Source: an uncultured Alphaproteobacteria bacterium (lineage in GTDB: Bacteria > Pseudomonadota > Alphaproteobacteria > RF32 > CAG-239). Taken from it: a stretch of 64,000 nt of DNA. The notes beneath the pieces are model-generated. The model worked only from the letters and a program-made list of their open reading frames with translations, did not search any database and had not been told where the DNA came from. This document shows positions 26,415 through 34,013 of this stretch, piece by piece; position 1 is the first letter of the stretch; every line of letters begins with the position of its first letter. The position numbers and the translations under genes were made by a program. The stretch lies in the NCBI GenBank assembly GCA_934254915.1, contig CAKQMH010000009.1:1-64000 (forward strand). Direction: 5' to 3'.

Positions 26415-27187
26415 TCCGCTTTTTGATTGCGCGCTCGTTTGGCGGCTCGTAAATAGCTGTCGGCTTTTTCGGGCTGCCCGACAAAGGCCAGCGAATAGCG
26501 TATAACTCTGAAACCGAATGGATTGTTATCGCGGTATTCTTCATTATCCGCCGGCACGTCTTCATAGTTAATACGCAGATAAGCCCGCCAGATAATTACT
26601 TGCGGGGCCGAAATTTCGGGGAAAGTCGTAATGGTGTGAAATTGCGCTGCCCAAATATTATTGGTCAGCGGGCGTACCCATTCCACCTCAACTTTACGGG
26701 TAATCTCATCCATAATGAATTGATTAATTTGTGCCATAGTAGCTTTGGCCGCAAAGTCTTGATAAACACTTGGCGTCGAATACCAATAAAAAGCCGATTG
26801 TGCCAGCCAAATCGAATATAAGTCAACTTGTGATTCCGGAATTTCATGGCGAAGTTTGATGTATTTTTCAATATGCTCTTCCGTGACTAAACGCATGGTG
26901 TCGACGTTTTTGGTTGCCGGTTGGGCATCTTCCAATTGGTTAAACCAGTCATTCTGCACTAAGAGTCTTGGTTTGGCACCGCGTTGCGGCAAAAGTAGAA
27001 AAATTGTCAGCGCCAATACCATTGTCAGGCAAATGCTTAAAGCCGAACATATAACCAAAATACGCGAAGTCCACAGATAACGGCGCTCCGGCATGGCCGG
27101 AATATCTACGGCTTCGGGGAAAAGGCCTAATTTATCAGGGCTTGCTTTTTCCCGATAGCGAAATAATGTCGAAAATATTCCTCGCAT
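26411..27187 (-). CDS. VirB8-like bitopic inner-membrane protein, copy B
   Basis: The 258-residue protein has a cytoplasmic N-terminus of about 42 residues, one membrane segment (43-66) and a periplasmic domain. A late NPFG tetrapeptide near residue 222 matches the NPxG motif of VirB8 and its relatives DotI/IcmL and TrbF, which are core parts of type IV secretion machines with an NTF2-like fold. The N-terminal 70 residues are close to those of the gene just upstream (both contain SPDKLG, PERRYLWTSRILVI and LLLPQRGA), so they are tandem paralogues. GAGGT precedes the ATG. No other type IV secretion gene lies nearby. Assignment rests on topology and short motifs. Confidence 0.55.
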   Translation of the reverse strand: MRGIFSTLFRYREKASPDKLGLFPEAVDIPAMPERRYLWTSRILVICSALSICLTMVLALTIFLLLPQRGAKPRLLVQNDWFNQLEDAQPATKNVDTMRLVTEEHIEKYIKLRHEIPESQVDLYSIWLAQSAFYWYSTPSVYQDFAAKATMAQINQFIMDEITRKVEVEWVRPLTNNIWAAQFHTITTFPEISAPQVIIWRAYLRINYEDVPADNEEYRDNNPFGFRVIRYSLAFVGQPEKADSYLRAAKRARNQKAD

Positions 27188-27202
27188 ACCTCAATCCTTA
27201 AG

Positions 27203-27982
27203 CTAATATGCGTAAATCTGATTGCGGGCTTCTTTAGCCGTGTTCAAATAGCTTTCAGGTTCATCAGGTGTTCCCATATAAGATAATGAATAGTTTAATA
27301 CTAAAAATCCGAACGGATTCATAACGCGTTGTTCTTTGTTGTAAAAGTTTATGTCCGTGAATACTACTCGTAAATAAGCCCGCCAAATATTGATAACCGG
27401 TTTTTCTTCTCCCGGATAATAATCCAGCGTAATAAATTGTGCGTGCCACAATCCGCGGGTCATCGGTTTAATCCATTCAACCTCAACCAAGCGCATCAGG
27501 CCGCGCATACGAAATTGCAAAATGTTATTTTGAACATCGTTGGCGGCAAAACTTTGAAAAACCATTCGCGACGACAGCCAATACAGTTGTGAACCTGCCG
27601 CCCAACGAGACATCAGTTCGTCATAGTCATTGCTGATAACATGGCGCAGATTAATATATTCTTCAATATATTGCTCTGTAATTAAATCTTGAACCGGAAC
27701 GGTTTTCTCAGCTTTTTGCGTTAGTTCCAGTTGACTGAAATAGTTGTTGGTTTGCAACAAATAAGGTGCAGCTCCTCGCTGCGGCAAAAGTAAATAGACG
27801 GTGGATGCCAGCATCATACTTAAACTGATGCTGATACTTGAAATGATTACTAAAATACGTGAAGTCCACAGATAGCGACGCTCCGGCATGGCATTAACGT
27901 GAACCGCTTCCGGATATTTTCCGAGTTTATCAGGGCTTTCTTTCTCTTTATATTTAAAAATGGTTTTAAAAATATCGAACAT
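27203..27982 (-). CDS. VirB8-like bitopic inner-membrane protein, copy A
   Basis: The 259-residue protein matches its downstream neighbour in length, topology (membrane segment about 43-66) and N-terminal sequence. It also carries NPFG near residue 222, followed by FLVLNYSLSYMG. The periplasmic halves have diverged more than the N-termini, which suggests shared anchoring and different partners. The two genes are 15 bp apart on the same strand. The upstream region faces a TolC-like lipoprotein gene across 131 bp, so a common control region and an envelope-spanning complex are conceivable. That is inference; neither ATPase nor pilin genes are seen. Confidence 0.55.
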   Translation of the reverse strand: MFDIFKTIFKYKEKESPDKLGKYPEAVHVNAMPERRYLWTSRILVIISSISISLSMMLASTVYLLLPQRGAAPYLLQTNNYFSQLELTQKAEKTVPVQDLITEQYIEEYINLRHVISNDYDELMSRWAAGSQLYWLSSRMVFQSFAANDVQNNILQFRMRGLMRLVEVEWIKPMTRGLWHAQFITLDYYPGEEKPVINIWRAYLRVVFTDINFYNKEQRVMNPFGFLVLNYSLSYMGTPDEPESYLNTAKEARNQIYAY

Positions 27983-28113
27983 TTTGCTCTTTTCCCGTCA
28001 TTCTGTATTTATTTTATACATGAAAGTTGAATAAAAGCAAATAAATACTGTTAATATACAAAATATTGATATAATTTATTCTTAGAATACGTGTTCTTAA
28101 GGATAATATTGCA

Positions 28114-30015
28114 ATGAAAAAACTTTTGGTTTCTCTTCTGTCGGGAATGTTTATGTTGTCCGCCTGCTCTATGGAAGACGGCAATCTCGATTCCGGCAAA
28201 TCAGTTCCCGCACCGGCTTCATATACTGATTGGGACAGGGCAATCCGTCTGGATGTGGATATGCAGACAATGTATGCCTCTGCGCCGCGCAAAATTGAAA
28301 AGCCGATTGATATGTATATGGCGATGGCTCTGGCCTTAAAATATAACTATACCCGTCGTCTGGTCAGCTATCAGCAAAGTTTGGTCGAAGTCGGTAAATC
28401 ACCGGCCAACCGCCTGCCGGAAATTTTCTCGTCAGCCGGCTATGTCAATACGGAAAACCATTCGGCGATGGACAGTGAATTGAAATTGGCCTGGAATATT
28501 TTGGATGTCGGTACGGTTTATTATCAAACCAAAGATGCGCAATATAAAGCCAGTGTCGCGTTTGAACAAAGCCGCAAGGTTATTCATAACCTTTTGCAGG
28601 AAACCCGCACGCTTTATTGGAAAACTCTGACCGCACAAAAGATTTTGCCGACGGTTGATGAAATGATTGAATATATGACGTTGGAAGTCGACGAGGTTAA
28701 TGCTCACGCTAAAGAATTGGCGCAAAAAGGGCAGAACCTCACTATGCCTGACTTAATCAAAAAACGCAAATATATGGAAGCGGTTAAAACTTTGTCTTCA
28801 CTTAAGCGCGATTTGGAAACTTCCGAAGTCCGTTTGGCCAGCCTTATGGGCTTTCACCCTTCAACCGAATACAAACTGGTCGGTAAGGAGTACGGCAATT
28901 TCGAGCTGCCGGAAATCAAGAGCTCGCTTGATGAAATGGAATGGGTGGCTTTGACCAATCGTCCGGAATTGCGGGTCCGCGACCTGGTGACAAATGTCAA
29001 TGAGATTAAATCTTCTTTCCGCGTTTTCACCGATCCGGGGCAGGCTAAATATAAAAACGACCCGAATTACTATAATCGTAAATGGGCGAAAAAAGCTAAA
29101 CAAATCGGTATGCAGGTTTTTGAAGATGTCCGCAATCCTTCGGAATCCGAACTTGAAAATCTCCGCCGCCAAAGGATGACCACTCTGGTTTTGACACAGG
29201 TCTATGTTTCTTGGGCGCGCTATATGTCAGCGGTTGAGGACTATCAGATTAATCAGGAATTGGCCAATGCCTCGGAAGACATTGCCGAAGATACGACCAT
29301 TCAAGACGGCAGCCGTGCAGAACAAAGTCAGCTGGAGTCATCTCGTGCCATTGAAGATGAAGTTAAAGCTATGTTGGCTTATGTCGACTTGCAGGATGCT
29401 TTAGGCAACTTGTATTCGGCTTTGGGTATGGATGCGATTCCTTATTATATGCTGAATGAAAAGCCGTCGAAAATTGCGGTATATTTACGCGGTGTGTTGG
29501 AAAAATGGCGTAAAGGCGAGTTTTTGCCCGATAACCGCCCATACTTGCTAAATGTTCCGACTAAGCGGCCGCCGGTTAATTTGTCATCATCAAAATTGAT
29601 GCCGGATGTAGAAGTCGAAACCGGACAGCAAATTCTGATCACGATTCCGCAGGAAGTGTTCAACAAAATGGATTTCGTCGGCAAAACCACAGTCAAAGCC
29701 GGTTTGAAAAACGACAGTCCGTTGCCGGATTGGTTGATTTTCAATGAAATCACCAAAACATTTCACGGCACGGCTATGCCTGGCAACATCGGCGAATATA
29801 ATATCAAGGTTTATATCACCGATGAAAACGGTACTACCGGTTACTTAACCTTTAAGATTAAGATTGTTGATGTCTATGTGCCGTCGATTCGCGTTACCGG
29901 ACTTACCCCGGGGCGCAAAGCTACGGTTTTGAAACGTTGTGTCGGTCCGCAATGCACCGATGAATATATTGAACAATCGGTTATCGGCGAGGATGTAATC
30001 AAAAAACCGCATTAA
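28114..30015 (+). CDS. TolC-like outer membrane lipoprotein with Ig-like C-terminal domain
   Basis: The 633-residue precursor has a lipoprotein signal (FMLSAC, Cys18). Residues about 65-440 show the repeat pattern of outer membrane efflux proteins, with LAWNILDVG in the first half, TNRPELRVRD in the second, and long coiled-coil helices. It lacks the clear length symmetry of TolC. A spacer with Pro-rich KRPPVNLSS leads to a domain at about 510-595 (PDWLIFNEITKTFHGTAMP, then EYNIKVYITDENG). This fits the He_PIG/cadherin-like fold usually found in surface proteins. This fusion is unusual. AGGATAATATTGCA precedes the ATG, and a terminator follows the stop. It may be the outer membrane partner of the divergent VirB8-like pair. 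Confidence 0.7.
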   Translation: MKKLLVSLLSGMFMLSACSMEDGNLDSGKSVPAPASYTDWDRAIRLDVDMQTMYASAPRKIEKPIDMYMAMALALKYNYTRRLVSYQQSLVEVGKSPANRLPEIFSSAGYVNTENHSAMDSELKLAWNILDVGTVYYQTKDAQYKASVAFEQSRKVIHNLLQETRTLYWKTLTAQKILPTVDEMIEYMTLEVDEVNAHAKELAQKGQNLTMPDLIKKRKYMEAVKTLSSLKRDLETSEVRLASLMGFHPSTEYKLVGKEYGNFELPEIKSSLDEMEWVALTNRPELRVRDLVTNVNEIKSSFRVFTDPGQAKYKNDPNYYNRKWAKKAKQIGMQVFEDVRNPSESELENLRRQRMTTLVLTQVYVSWARYMSAVEDYQINQELANASEDIAEDTTIQDGSRAEQSQLESSRAIEDEVKAMLAYVDLQDALGNLYSALGMDAIPYYMLNEKPSKIAVYLRGVLEKWRKGEFLPDNRPYLLNVPTKRPPVNLSSSKLMPDVEVETGQQILITIPQEVFNKMDFVGKTTVKAGLKNDSPLPDWLIFNEITKTFHGTAMPGNIGEYNIKVYITDENGTTGYLTFKIKIVDVYVPSIRVTGLTPGRKATVLKRCVGPQCTDEYIEQSVIGEDVIKKPH

Positions 30016-30033
30016 TTACATCATATAATATAT

Positions 30034-30067
30034 AAGCTCCGAAGATAATAATTTTCGGGGCTTTTTT
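30034..30067 (+). terminator. Intrinsic terminator after the TolC-like gene
   Basis: AAGCTCCGAA pairs with TTCGGGGCTT (with one G-U pair) around a short AT loop, followed by six T residues. Confidence 0.8.
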
Positions 30068-30109
30068 GTGTCTATTGATAATTTGCGATTCGCTATACAA
30101 AGGAATTAA

Positions 30110-30174
30110 TTCGCGGCGGCAAAACCGGTTGGCCGTAACCGCGTTGTCGTTATCTTCCGATGCCGCTCGCGGAA
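30110..30174. other. GC-rich stem in an AT-rich spacer, possible structured RNA
   Basis: TTCGCGGCGGCA (30110-30121) pairs with TGCCGCTCGCGGAA (30161-30174), a 12-bp stem with two one-base bulges. An inner CGGTT/AACCG hairpin lies between. The spacer around it is AT-rich, so this patch stands out. A T-run lies about 35 bp beyond. No convincing promoter was found. The rest of 30175-30470 shows nothing else. Confidence 0.3.
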
Positions 30175-30477
30175 TCCTGAGCTTATTTGCCTGAGCGATT
30201 CTCCGATTCTGTTTTTTTAGCCTGATAAAAGTTATAATGCCGCCTCAAATTCACTCTAAAAGTGTTGAAAAATAAGACATTCTTTCACGTATGTTTCGCA
30301 CGCTCTCAAATGTTAACAGTTTTATCAACAAATAAAAAAAATTTTTTGTTTGATTTATAATAAGATAGTTGGAATCAGCTTTAAAAGCTATTGAGCCGGT
30401 TAATTAAATAACGCAATATTATAGCAGTTTTTACAAGACCTCATGTCCTCAAAAACAACTTATTGAAAAAGATGTGG

Positions 30478-30493
30478 ATACAATATATGGGAC
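30478..30493. promoter_or_regulatory. NrdR box 1
   Basis: ATACAATATATGGGAC fits the NrdR consensus (acaCwATATATwGwgt) at its core. It is paired with box 2 and spaced by 15 bp, as in known nrd promoters where NrdR represses when dATP is high. Confidence 0.55.
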
Positions 30494-30508
30494 GTTTACA
30501 AAATTTTA

Positions 30509-30524
30509 ATACTATATATTGTAT
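30509..30524. promoter_or_regulatory. NrdR box 2
   Basis: ATACTATATATTGTAT is a close match to the NrdR box. Its centre is 31 bp from that of box 1, three helical turns, and it overlaps the probable promoter 60-80 bp upstream of nrdD. Confidence 0.65.
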
Positions 30525-30585
30525 ATGTATTGTTATAAACGGTAAATATTGATTTACCCTTAAACCCAGTGAAGGCAAGAGTAAA

Positions 30586-32628
30586 ATGAGTAATTCGGAT
30601 ACCAATAACCAAAACAACGAAATTGAGAATGTCACCAAACGCGATGGCACATTAGCGCCGTTCGACAGCACCAAAATTTTTAACGCCATCAGCAAGGCCG
30701 GCAACACTACCGGTGAGTTCGGTGATGAAGAAACTTCACTGCTGACCGCTCAGGTTATGAAAGTTTTGAAACACAAATATGCTGAAAGCCTGCCTTCAAT
30801 CGAAAATATTCAAGATATTGTTGAGCAGGTTTTAATTTCTTCCAACTATTTTGCCACCGCCAAAGCCTACATCTTGTATCGCGACCAACGCAACCGCGCT
30901 CGCGCCGATCATAAGGTTATGGTCGATGTCGAAAGTTCTATCAATGAATATTTGGAAAAATTGGACTGGCGTATTAATGAAAATGCCAATCAAGGTTATT
31001 CTAACGGCGGTTTGATCTTGAACGTTTCGGGCAAAGTTACCGCTAACTATTGGCTGAGCCATGTTTATCCGGCCAATATCGGTGAAGCTCACCGCAATGG
31101 TGATATCCACATTCATGATTTAAGCATGCTGGCTGCTTATTGTGCCGGCTGGTCATTGAAGAATTTGCTGCATGAAGGCTTTAACGGCGTTCCCGGTAAA
31201 GCGGAAGCCGGACCGGCCAAACACTTGAGCGCTGCTGTCGGACAGATGGTTAACTTTATGGGAACTCTGCAAAACGAATGGGCCGGCGCACAAGCTTTTT
31301 CGTCGGTTGATACTTACCTTGCTCCTTATGTCAGAGTTGATAATCTTGACTATAAACATGTTTACCAAAGCATGCAGGAACTGATTTATAATTTGAATGT
31401 TCCGTCACGCTGGGGATCACAGACTCCGTTTACCAACTTCACGTTTGATTGGGTATGTCCTGAAGACTTGCGCGAAAAACATCCGATTATTGCCGGAGTT
31501 GAACAAGACTTCACGTATGGTGATTTGACTGAAGAAATGCACATGATTAATAAAGCCTACATCGAAGTTATGATGAAAGGTGATATCAAAGGACGTCCGT
31601 TTACCTTCCCGATTCCGACCTATAATATGACACCGGATTTCCCGTGGGAAGACGAAAATACCGAACTTTTGTTCGAAATGACCGCTAAGTATGGTTTGCC
31701 TTATTTCCAAAACTTTATCAATTCGGTTTTGAAACCGGGACAAATCCGCTCAATGTGCTGCCGTTTGCAACTTGACTTGCGTGAGCTGTTGGCTCGTGGT
31801 AACGGCTTGTTCGGTTCGGCTGAACAGACCGGTTCAATCGGTGTCGTTACCTTAAACTGCGCTCGTTTGGGCTATGTTTATAAAGGTGACGAAGCCGGAT
31901 TGTTTGCCCGCGTTGACGAGTTGATGGAATTGTCGCGTACTTCGTTGGAAATCAAACGTAAATTGATTCAGCGTTTAATCGATAATGGTTTGTTCCCCTT
32001 CACCAAACGTTATCTTGGAACTTTGCGCAATCACTTCTCGACCATCGGTGTTAACGGTATTAATGAAATGATTCGCAACTTCACTAACGATGAACACAAC
32101 ATCGCTGACGAATGGGGACAAAATTTTGCTATCAAATTCTTGGATTATATCCGTGACAAACTGGTTAAAATCCAAGAGGAAACCGGCCATATGTACAACC
32201 TTGAAGCTACACCGGCCGAGGGTGCAACCACCCGCTTTGCCCGCGAGGACAAAAAACGCTTTAAGGATATTATTCAAGCCGGCACTAAGGAAAATCCGTT
32301 CTATACCAACTCTTCACAATTGCCGGTTGGTTATACGGATGATCCGTTTGAGGCTTTGGATTTGCAGTCAACCTTACAAACCAAATATACCGGTGGTACA
32401 GTGTTGCACCTCTATATGGGACAACGCATTTCCTCTGCCAAAGTCTGCCGCGACATTGTTAAGCGTGTGTTGACCAACTATCGCTTGCCATATGTCACCA
32501 TCACCCCGACTTTTTCGATTTGCCCCAAACACGGTTATATTTCAGGCGAACATAAATATTGCCCGATTTGTGACGAAGAGAAAAAAGCTGAAAAAAGAGC
32601 CGCTGCTTCCAGAAAAGAAGTTGCATAA
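30586..32628 (+). CDS. nrdD: Anaerobic ribonucleoside-triphosphate reductase, catalytic part without glycyl radical tail
   Basis: The 680-residue protein reduces ribonucleotides to deoxyribonucleotides without oxygen. An ATP-cone regulatory domain covers about 15-105 (TKRDGTLAPFDSTKIFNAI). The barrel contains SMCCRLQ and the GSIGVVTLNCARLGY stretch. The zinc-binding segment near the end reads SICPKHGYISGEHKYCPIC. In most NrdD proteins a glycyl radical motif (R-V-x-GY) follows this segment in the same chain. Here the protein stops soon after it with a Lys/Ala tail, and the motif is on the next gene. The two frames are the same, with in-frame TAA codons at 32626 and 32632. Two NrdR boxes lie upstream. 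Confidence 0.93.
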   Translation: MSNSDTNNQNNEIENVTKRDGTLAPFDSTKIFNAISKAGNTTGEFGDEETSLLTAQVMKVLKHKYAESLPSIENIQDIVEQVLISSNYFATAKAYILYRDQRNRARADHKVMVDVESSINEYLEKLDWRINENANQGYSNGGLILNVSGKVTANYWLSHVYPANIGEAHRNGDIHIHDLSMLAAYCAGWSLKNLLHEGFNGVPGKAEAGPAKHLSAAVGQMVNFMGTLQNEWAGAQAFSSVDTYLAPYVRVDNLDYKHVYQSMQELIYNLNVPSRWGSQTPFTNFTFDWVCPEDLREKHPIIAGVEQDFTYGDLTEEMHMINKAYIEVMMKGDIKGRPFTFPIPTYNMTPDFPWEDENTELLFEMTAKYGLPYFQNFINSVLKPGQIRSMCCRLQLDLRELLARGNGLFGSAEQTGSIGVVTLNCARLGYVYKGDEAGLFARVDELMELSRTSLEIKRKLIQRLIDNGLFPFTKRYLGTLRNHFSTIGVNGINEMIRNFTNDEHNIADEWGQNFAIKFLDYIRDKLVKIQEETGHMYNLEATPAEGATTRFAREDKKRFKDIIQAGTKENPFYTNSSQLPVGYTDDPFEALDLQSTLQTKYTGGTVLHLYMGQRISSAKVCRDIVKRVLTNYRLPYVTITPTFSICPKHGYISGEHKYCPICDEEKKAEKRAAASRKEVA

Positions 32629-32658
32629 GAGTAAAATTTAATTTTGGAGAAAGAAAAA

Positions 32659-32856
32659 ATGACTACAATCAATTTTGAAGATGTTGTATTAAAAGATGAA
32701 GAAAGACAACCTTGTGAAGTTTGGACCAGAGTTATGGGTTATTTGCGTCCGGTGTCTGAGTTCAACGTTGGTAAAAAATCTGAATTTTACTCTCGCAAAT
32801 GTTTTTGCGAAAGCAAGGCTATTTGCATGGATGCATACAGCGTAGCTGCCGAATAA
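32659..32856 (+). CDS. Stand-alone glycyl radical domain of NrdD
   Basis: The 65-residue protein contains ERQPCEVWTRVMGYLRPVSE across residues 15-34. This is the glycyl radical segment of class III reductases, with Gly27 in RVMGY as the expected radical site, followed by FNVGKKSEF. The catalytic chain next door lacks this segment, so the two must assemble for activity, much as YfiD supplies a radical domain to pyruvate formate-lyase. TTGGAG lies eight bases before ATG 32659; an upstream in-frame TTG at 32644 is unlikely. Its own start, leader residues (MTTINFEDVVLKD) and a Cys-containing tail (CFCESKAIC) show it is a true gene, not a broken end. Confidence 0.88.
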   Translation: MTTINFEDVVLKDEERQPCEVWTRVMGYLRPVSEFNVGKKSEFYSRKCFCESKAICMDAYSVAAE

Positions 32857-32888
32857 TTTTTATTCGATGTTTTAATCATAATATCTAC

Positions 32889-32913
32889 AGTCCCGGGCGT
32901 GAAACCCGGGACT
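32889..32913 (+). other. Perfect 9-bp stem-loop between the radical domain gene and nrdG
   Basis: AGTCCCGGG pairs perfectly with CCCGGGACT around CGTGAAA, followed by ATTTTAA. The T-run is too short for full termination, so it may attenuate or protect the upstream message. It would lower nrdG expression relative to the reductase. Confidence 0.6.
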
Positions 32914-32933
32914 ATTTTAACCGAAAGTCTGAG

Positions 32934-33632
32934 ATGAGTAAAATTGTAGTAGGCGGAGCTGAAACTTTTTCTGTTGTCGATTATCCGAACAAAATTGCAG
33001 CCGTTGTCTTTTTACAGGGATGTCCGTGGCGGTGTCCGTTTTGTTATAACACGGCGGTTCAAAAAATCGGGCAACCGACTGACTTTATTTGGGAACGGTT
33101 TTTAGCTTTTTTGCATGACCGGCAAGGCAAGTTGGATGCGGTTGTCTTCAGCGGCGGCGAACCCTTGGTGCAAGACGCCTTAGGCGATGCCATTGATGAG
33201 GTTCGGGCTTTGGGCTACCAAATAGGGCTGCATACCGGCGGTTATCGTCCGGAACACTTGCAAAAGCTGGTTTCCCGCTTGGATTGGGTCGGTATGGATA
33301 TCAAAGCTCCGTTTGAAGCCGAACGCTATCGTCAGGTTACACAGACTAATCATCTGGATAAGGTGTTGCAAAGTTTGGATATTTTATTGTCATCGGGAAT
33401 TGATTTTGAGTGCCGCACTACCTGCGATCCGCGGCTGCTTACGGTTGAAGATATATATCATATGGCGCAGGATTTAGCCGCCAAAGGCGTTAAAAAATAT
33501 TTTTTGCAAAAATATCGTCCCGTTCCGCAAGATATGGTTACGACTGAGGCCGATTGTGAAAAGTTGGTGGATAATCAGTCCCTATTAGCACAAATTAAAC
33601 CCTTATTCAAAGAATTTTCCGTGCGCAAATAA
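32934..33632 (+). CDS. nrdG: Anaerobic ribonucleotide reductase activating protein (radical SAM)
   Basis: The 232-residue enzyme uses S-adenosylmethionine and a 4Fe-4S cluster to install the glycyl radical on NrdD, here presumably on the small separate subunit. The cluster motif is CPWRCPFC at residues 30-37. VVFSGGEPL supplies the SAM-binding GGE. The form with a leading 'VDYPNKIAAVVFLQGCPW' (as in PflA-like NrdG proteins) is longer than E. coli NrdG. ATG 32934 lies after GAAAGTCTGAG; the longer open frame from 32799 overlaps the previous gene and is not used. It is the third gene of the nrd unit. Confidence 0.92.
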   Translation: MSKIVVGGAETFSVVDYPNKIAAVVFLQGCPWRCPFCYNTAVQKIGQPTDFIWERFLAFLHDRQGKLDAVVFSGGEPLVQDALGDAIDEVRALGYQIGLHTGGYRPEHLQKLVSRLDWVGMDIKAPFEAERYRQVTQTNHLDKVLQSLDILLSSGIDFECRTTCDPRLLTVEDIYHMAQDLAAKGVKKYFLQKYRPVPQDMVTTEADCEKLVDNQSLLAQIKPLFKEFSVRK

Positions 33633-33641
33633 TTTTCGCGA

Positions 33642-33728
33642 TTTAAAAAATAAAAAACCTGCCCCACAGCATTATCATCAAGAACCAATTCAGGAATCTC
33701 AAAACTGCTGTGTTAGCGGGCAGGCGAA
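33642..33728 (-). ncRNA. Candidate small RNA with its own promoter and terminator
   Basis: On the minus strand a promoter at 33735-33763 precedes about 85 bases. A long stem closes them: CCTGCCC pairs with GGGCAGG and CACAGCA with TGCTGTG, separated by a five-base bulge (GCTAA). The stem is followed by TTTTTTATTTTTT. No reading frame is present. The layout is that of an independent sRNA of about 80 nt. It is not a recognisable 6S, SRP, tmRNA or RNase P RNA. Confidence 0.5.
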
Positions 33729-33734
33729 GCAAAG

Positions 33735-33763
33735 TATGTAAATATGGAAGCCTAATTAGTCAA
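33735..33763 (-). promoter_or_regulatory. Sigma-70-like promoter for the candidate sRNA
   Basis: On the minus strand TTGACT (33763-33758) and TACATA (33740-33735) are 17 bp apart. A second TTGACT with TAAAGA 17 bp further lies at about 33905-33935. Confidence 0.5.
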
Positions 33764-33956
33764 CAAAAGCCTTATTATGATTATCACAATCTTTTCGGCT
33801 ACTAACTACTATGGAACGTAATTGTCTGATTGCTGAGAATTTTCGCTACTTTGCTCTCATATATGGAACAGGAAAATTGTATGCATAATGATATGAAATT
33901 CGTGAGTATCTTTACTCGCATTTTATAACAGAGTCAAGAGTTTTTCGGCAAAAATG

Positions 33957-33990
33957 ACAAAAAAAGAGGAGTAATAAGTTTTACTCCTCT
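33957..33990 (-). terminator. Intrinsic terminator of hppA
   Basis: AGAGGAGTAA pairs with TTACTCCTCT around six bases; on the minus strand seven T residues follow, 24 bp after the hppA stop. Confidence 0.8.
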
Positions 33991-34013
33991 CCTTTGGCAT
34001 TAAATATTATTAC

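Noticed and set aside
26411..27982. A full type IV secretion locus
   Set aside because: Only VirB8-like proteins are found; no VirB4, VirB9, VirB10, VirB11 or relaxase gene lies in the window.
30067..30585. Cobalamin or other riboswitch upstream of nrdD
   Set aside because: No B12-box or other conserved aptamer pattern was found; the NrdR boxes explain control.
32628..32662. Stop-codon readthrough or selenocysteine joining nrdD to the radical domain
   Set aside because: Two TAA stops, not TGA, lie in the same frame, and the small gene has its own ribosome-binding site and ATG.
33642..33990. 6S, SRP, tmRNA or RNase P RNA in the spacer
   Set aside because: The size and known conserved motifs do not fit; only an unclassified sRNA is supported.
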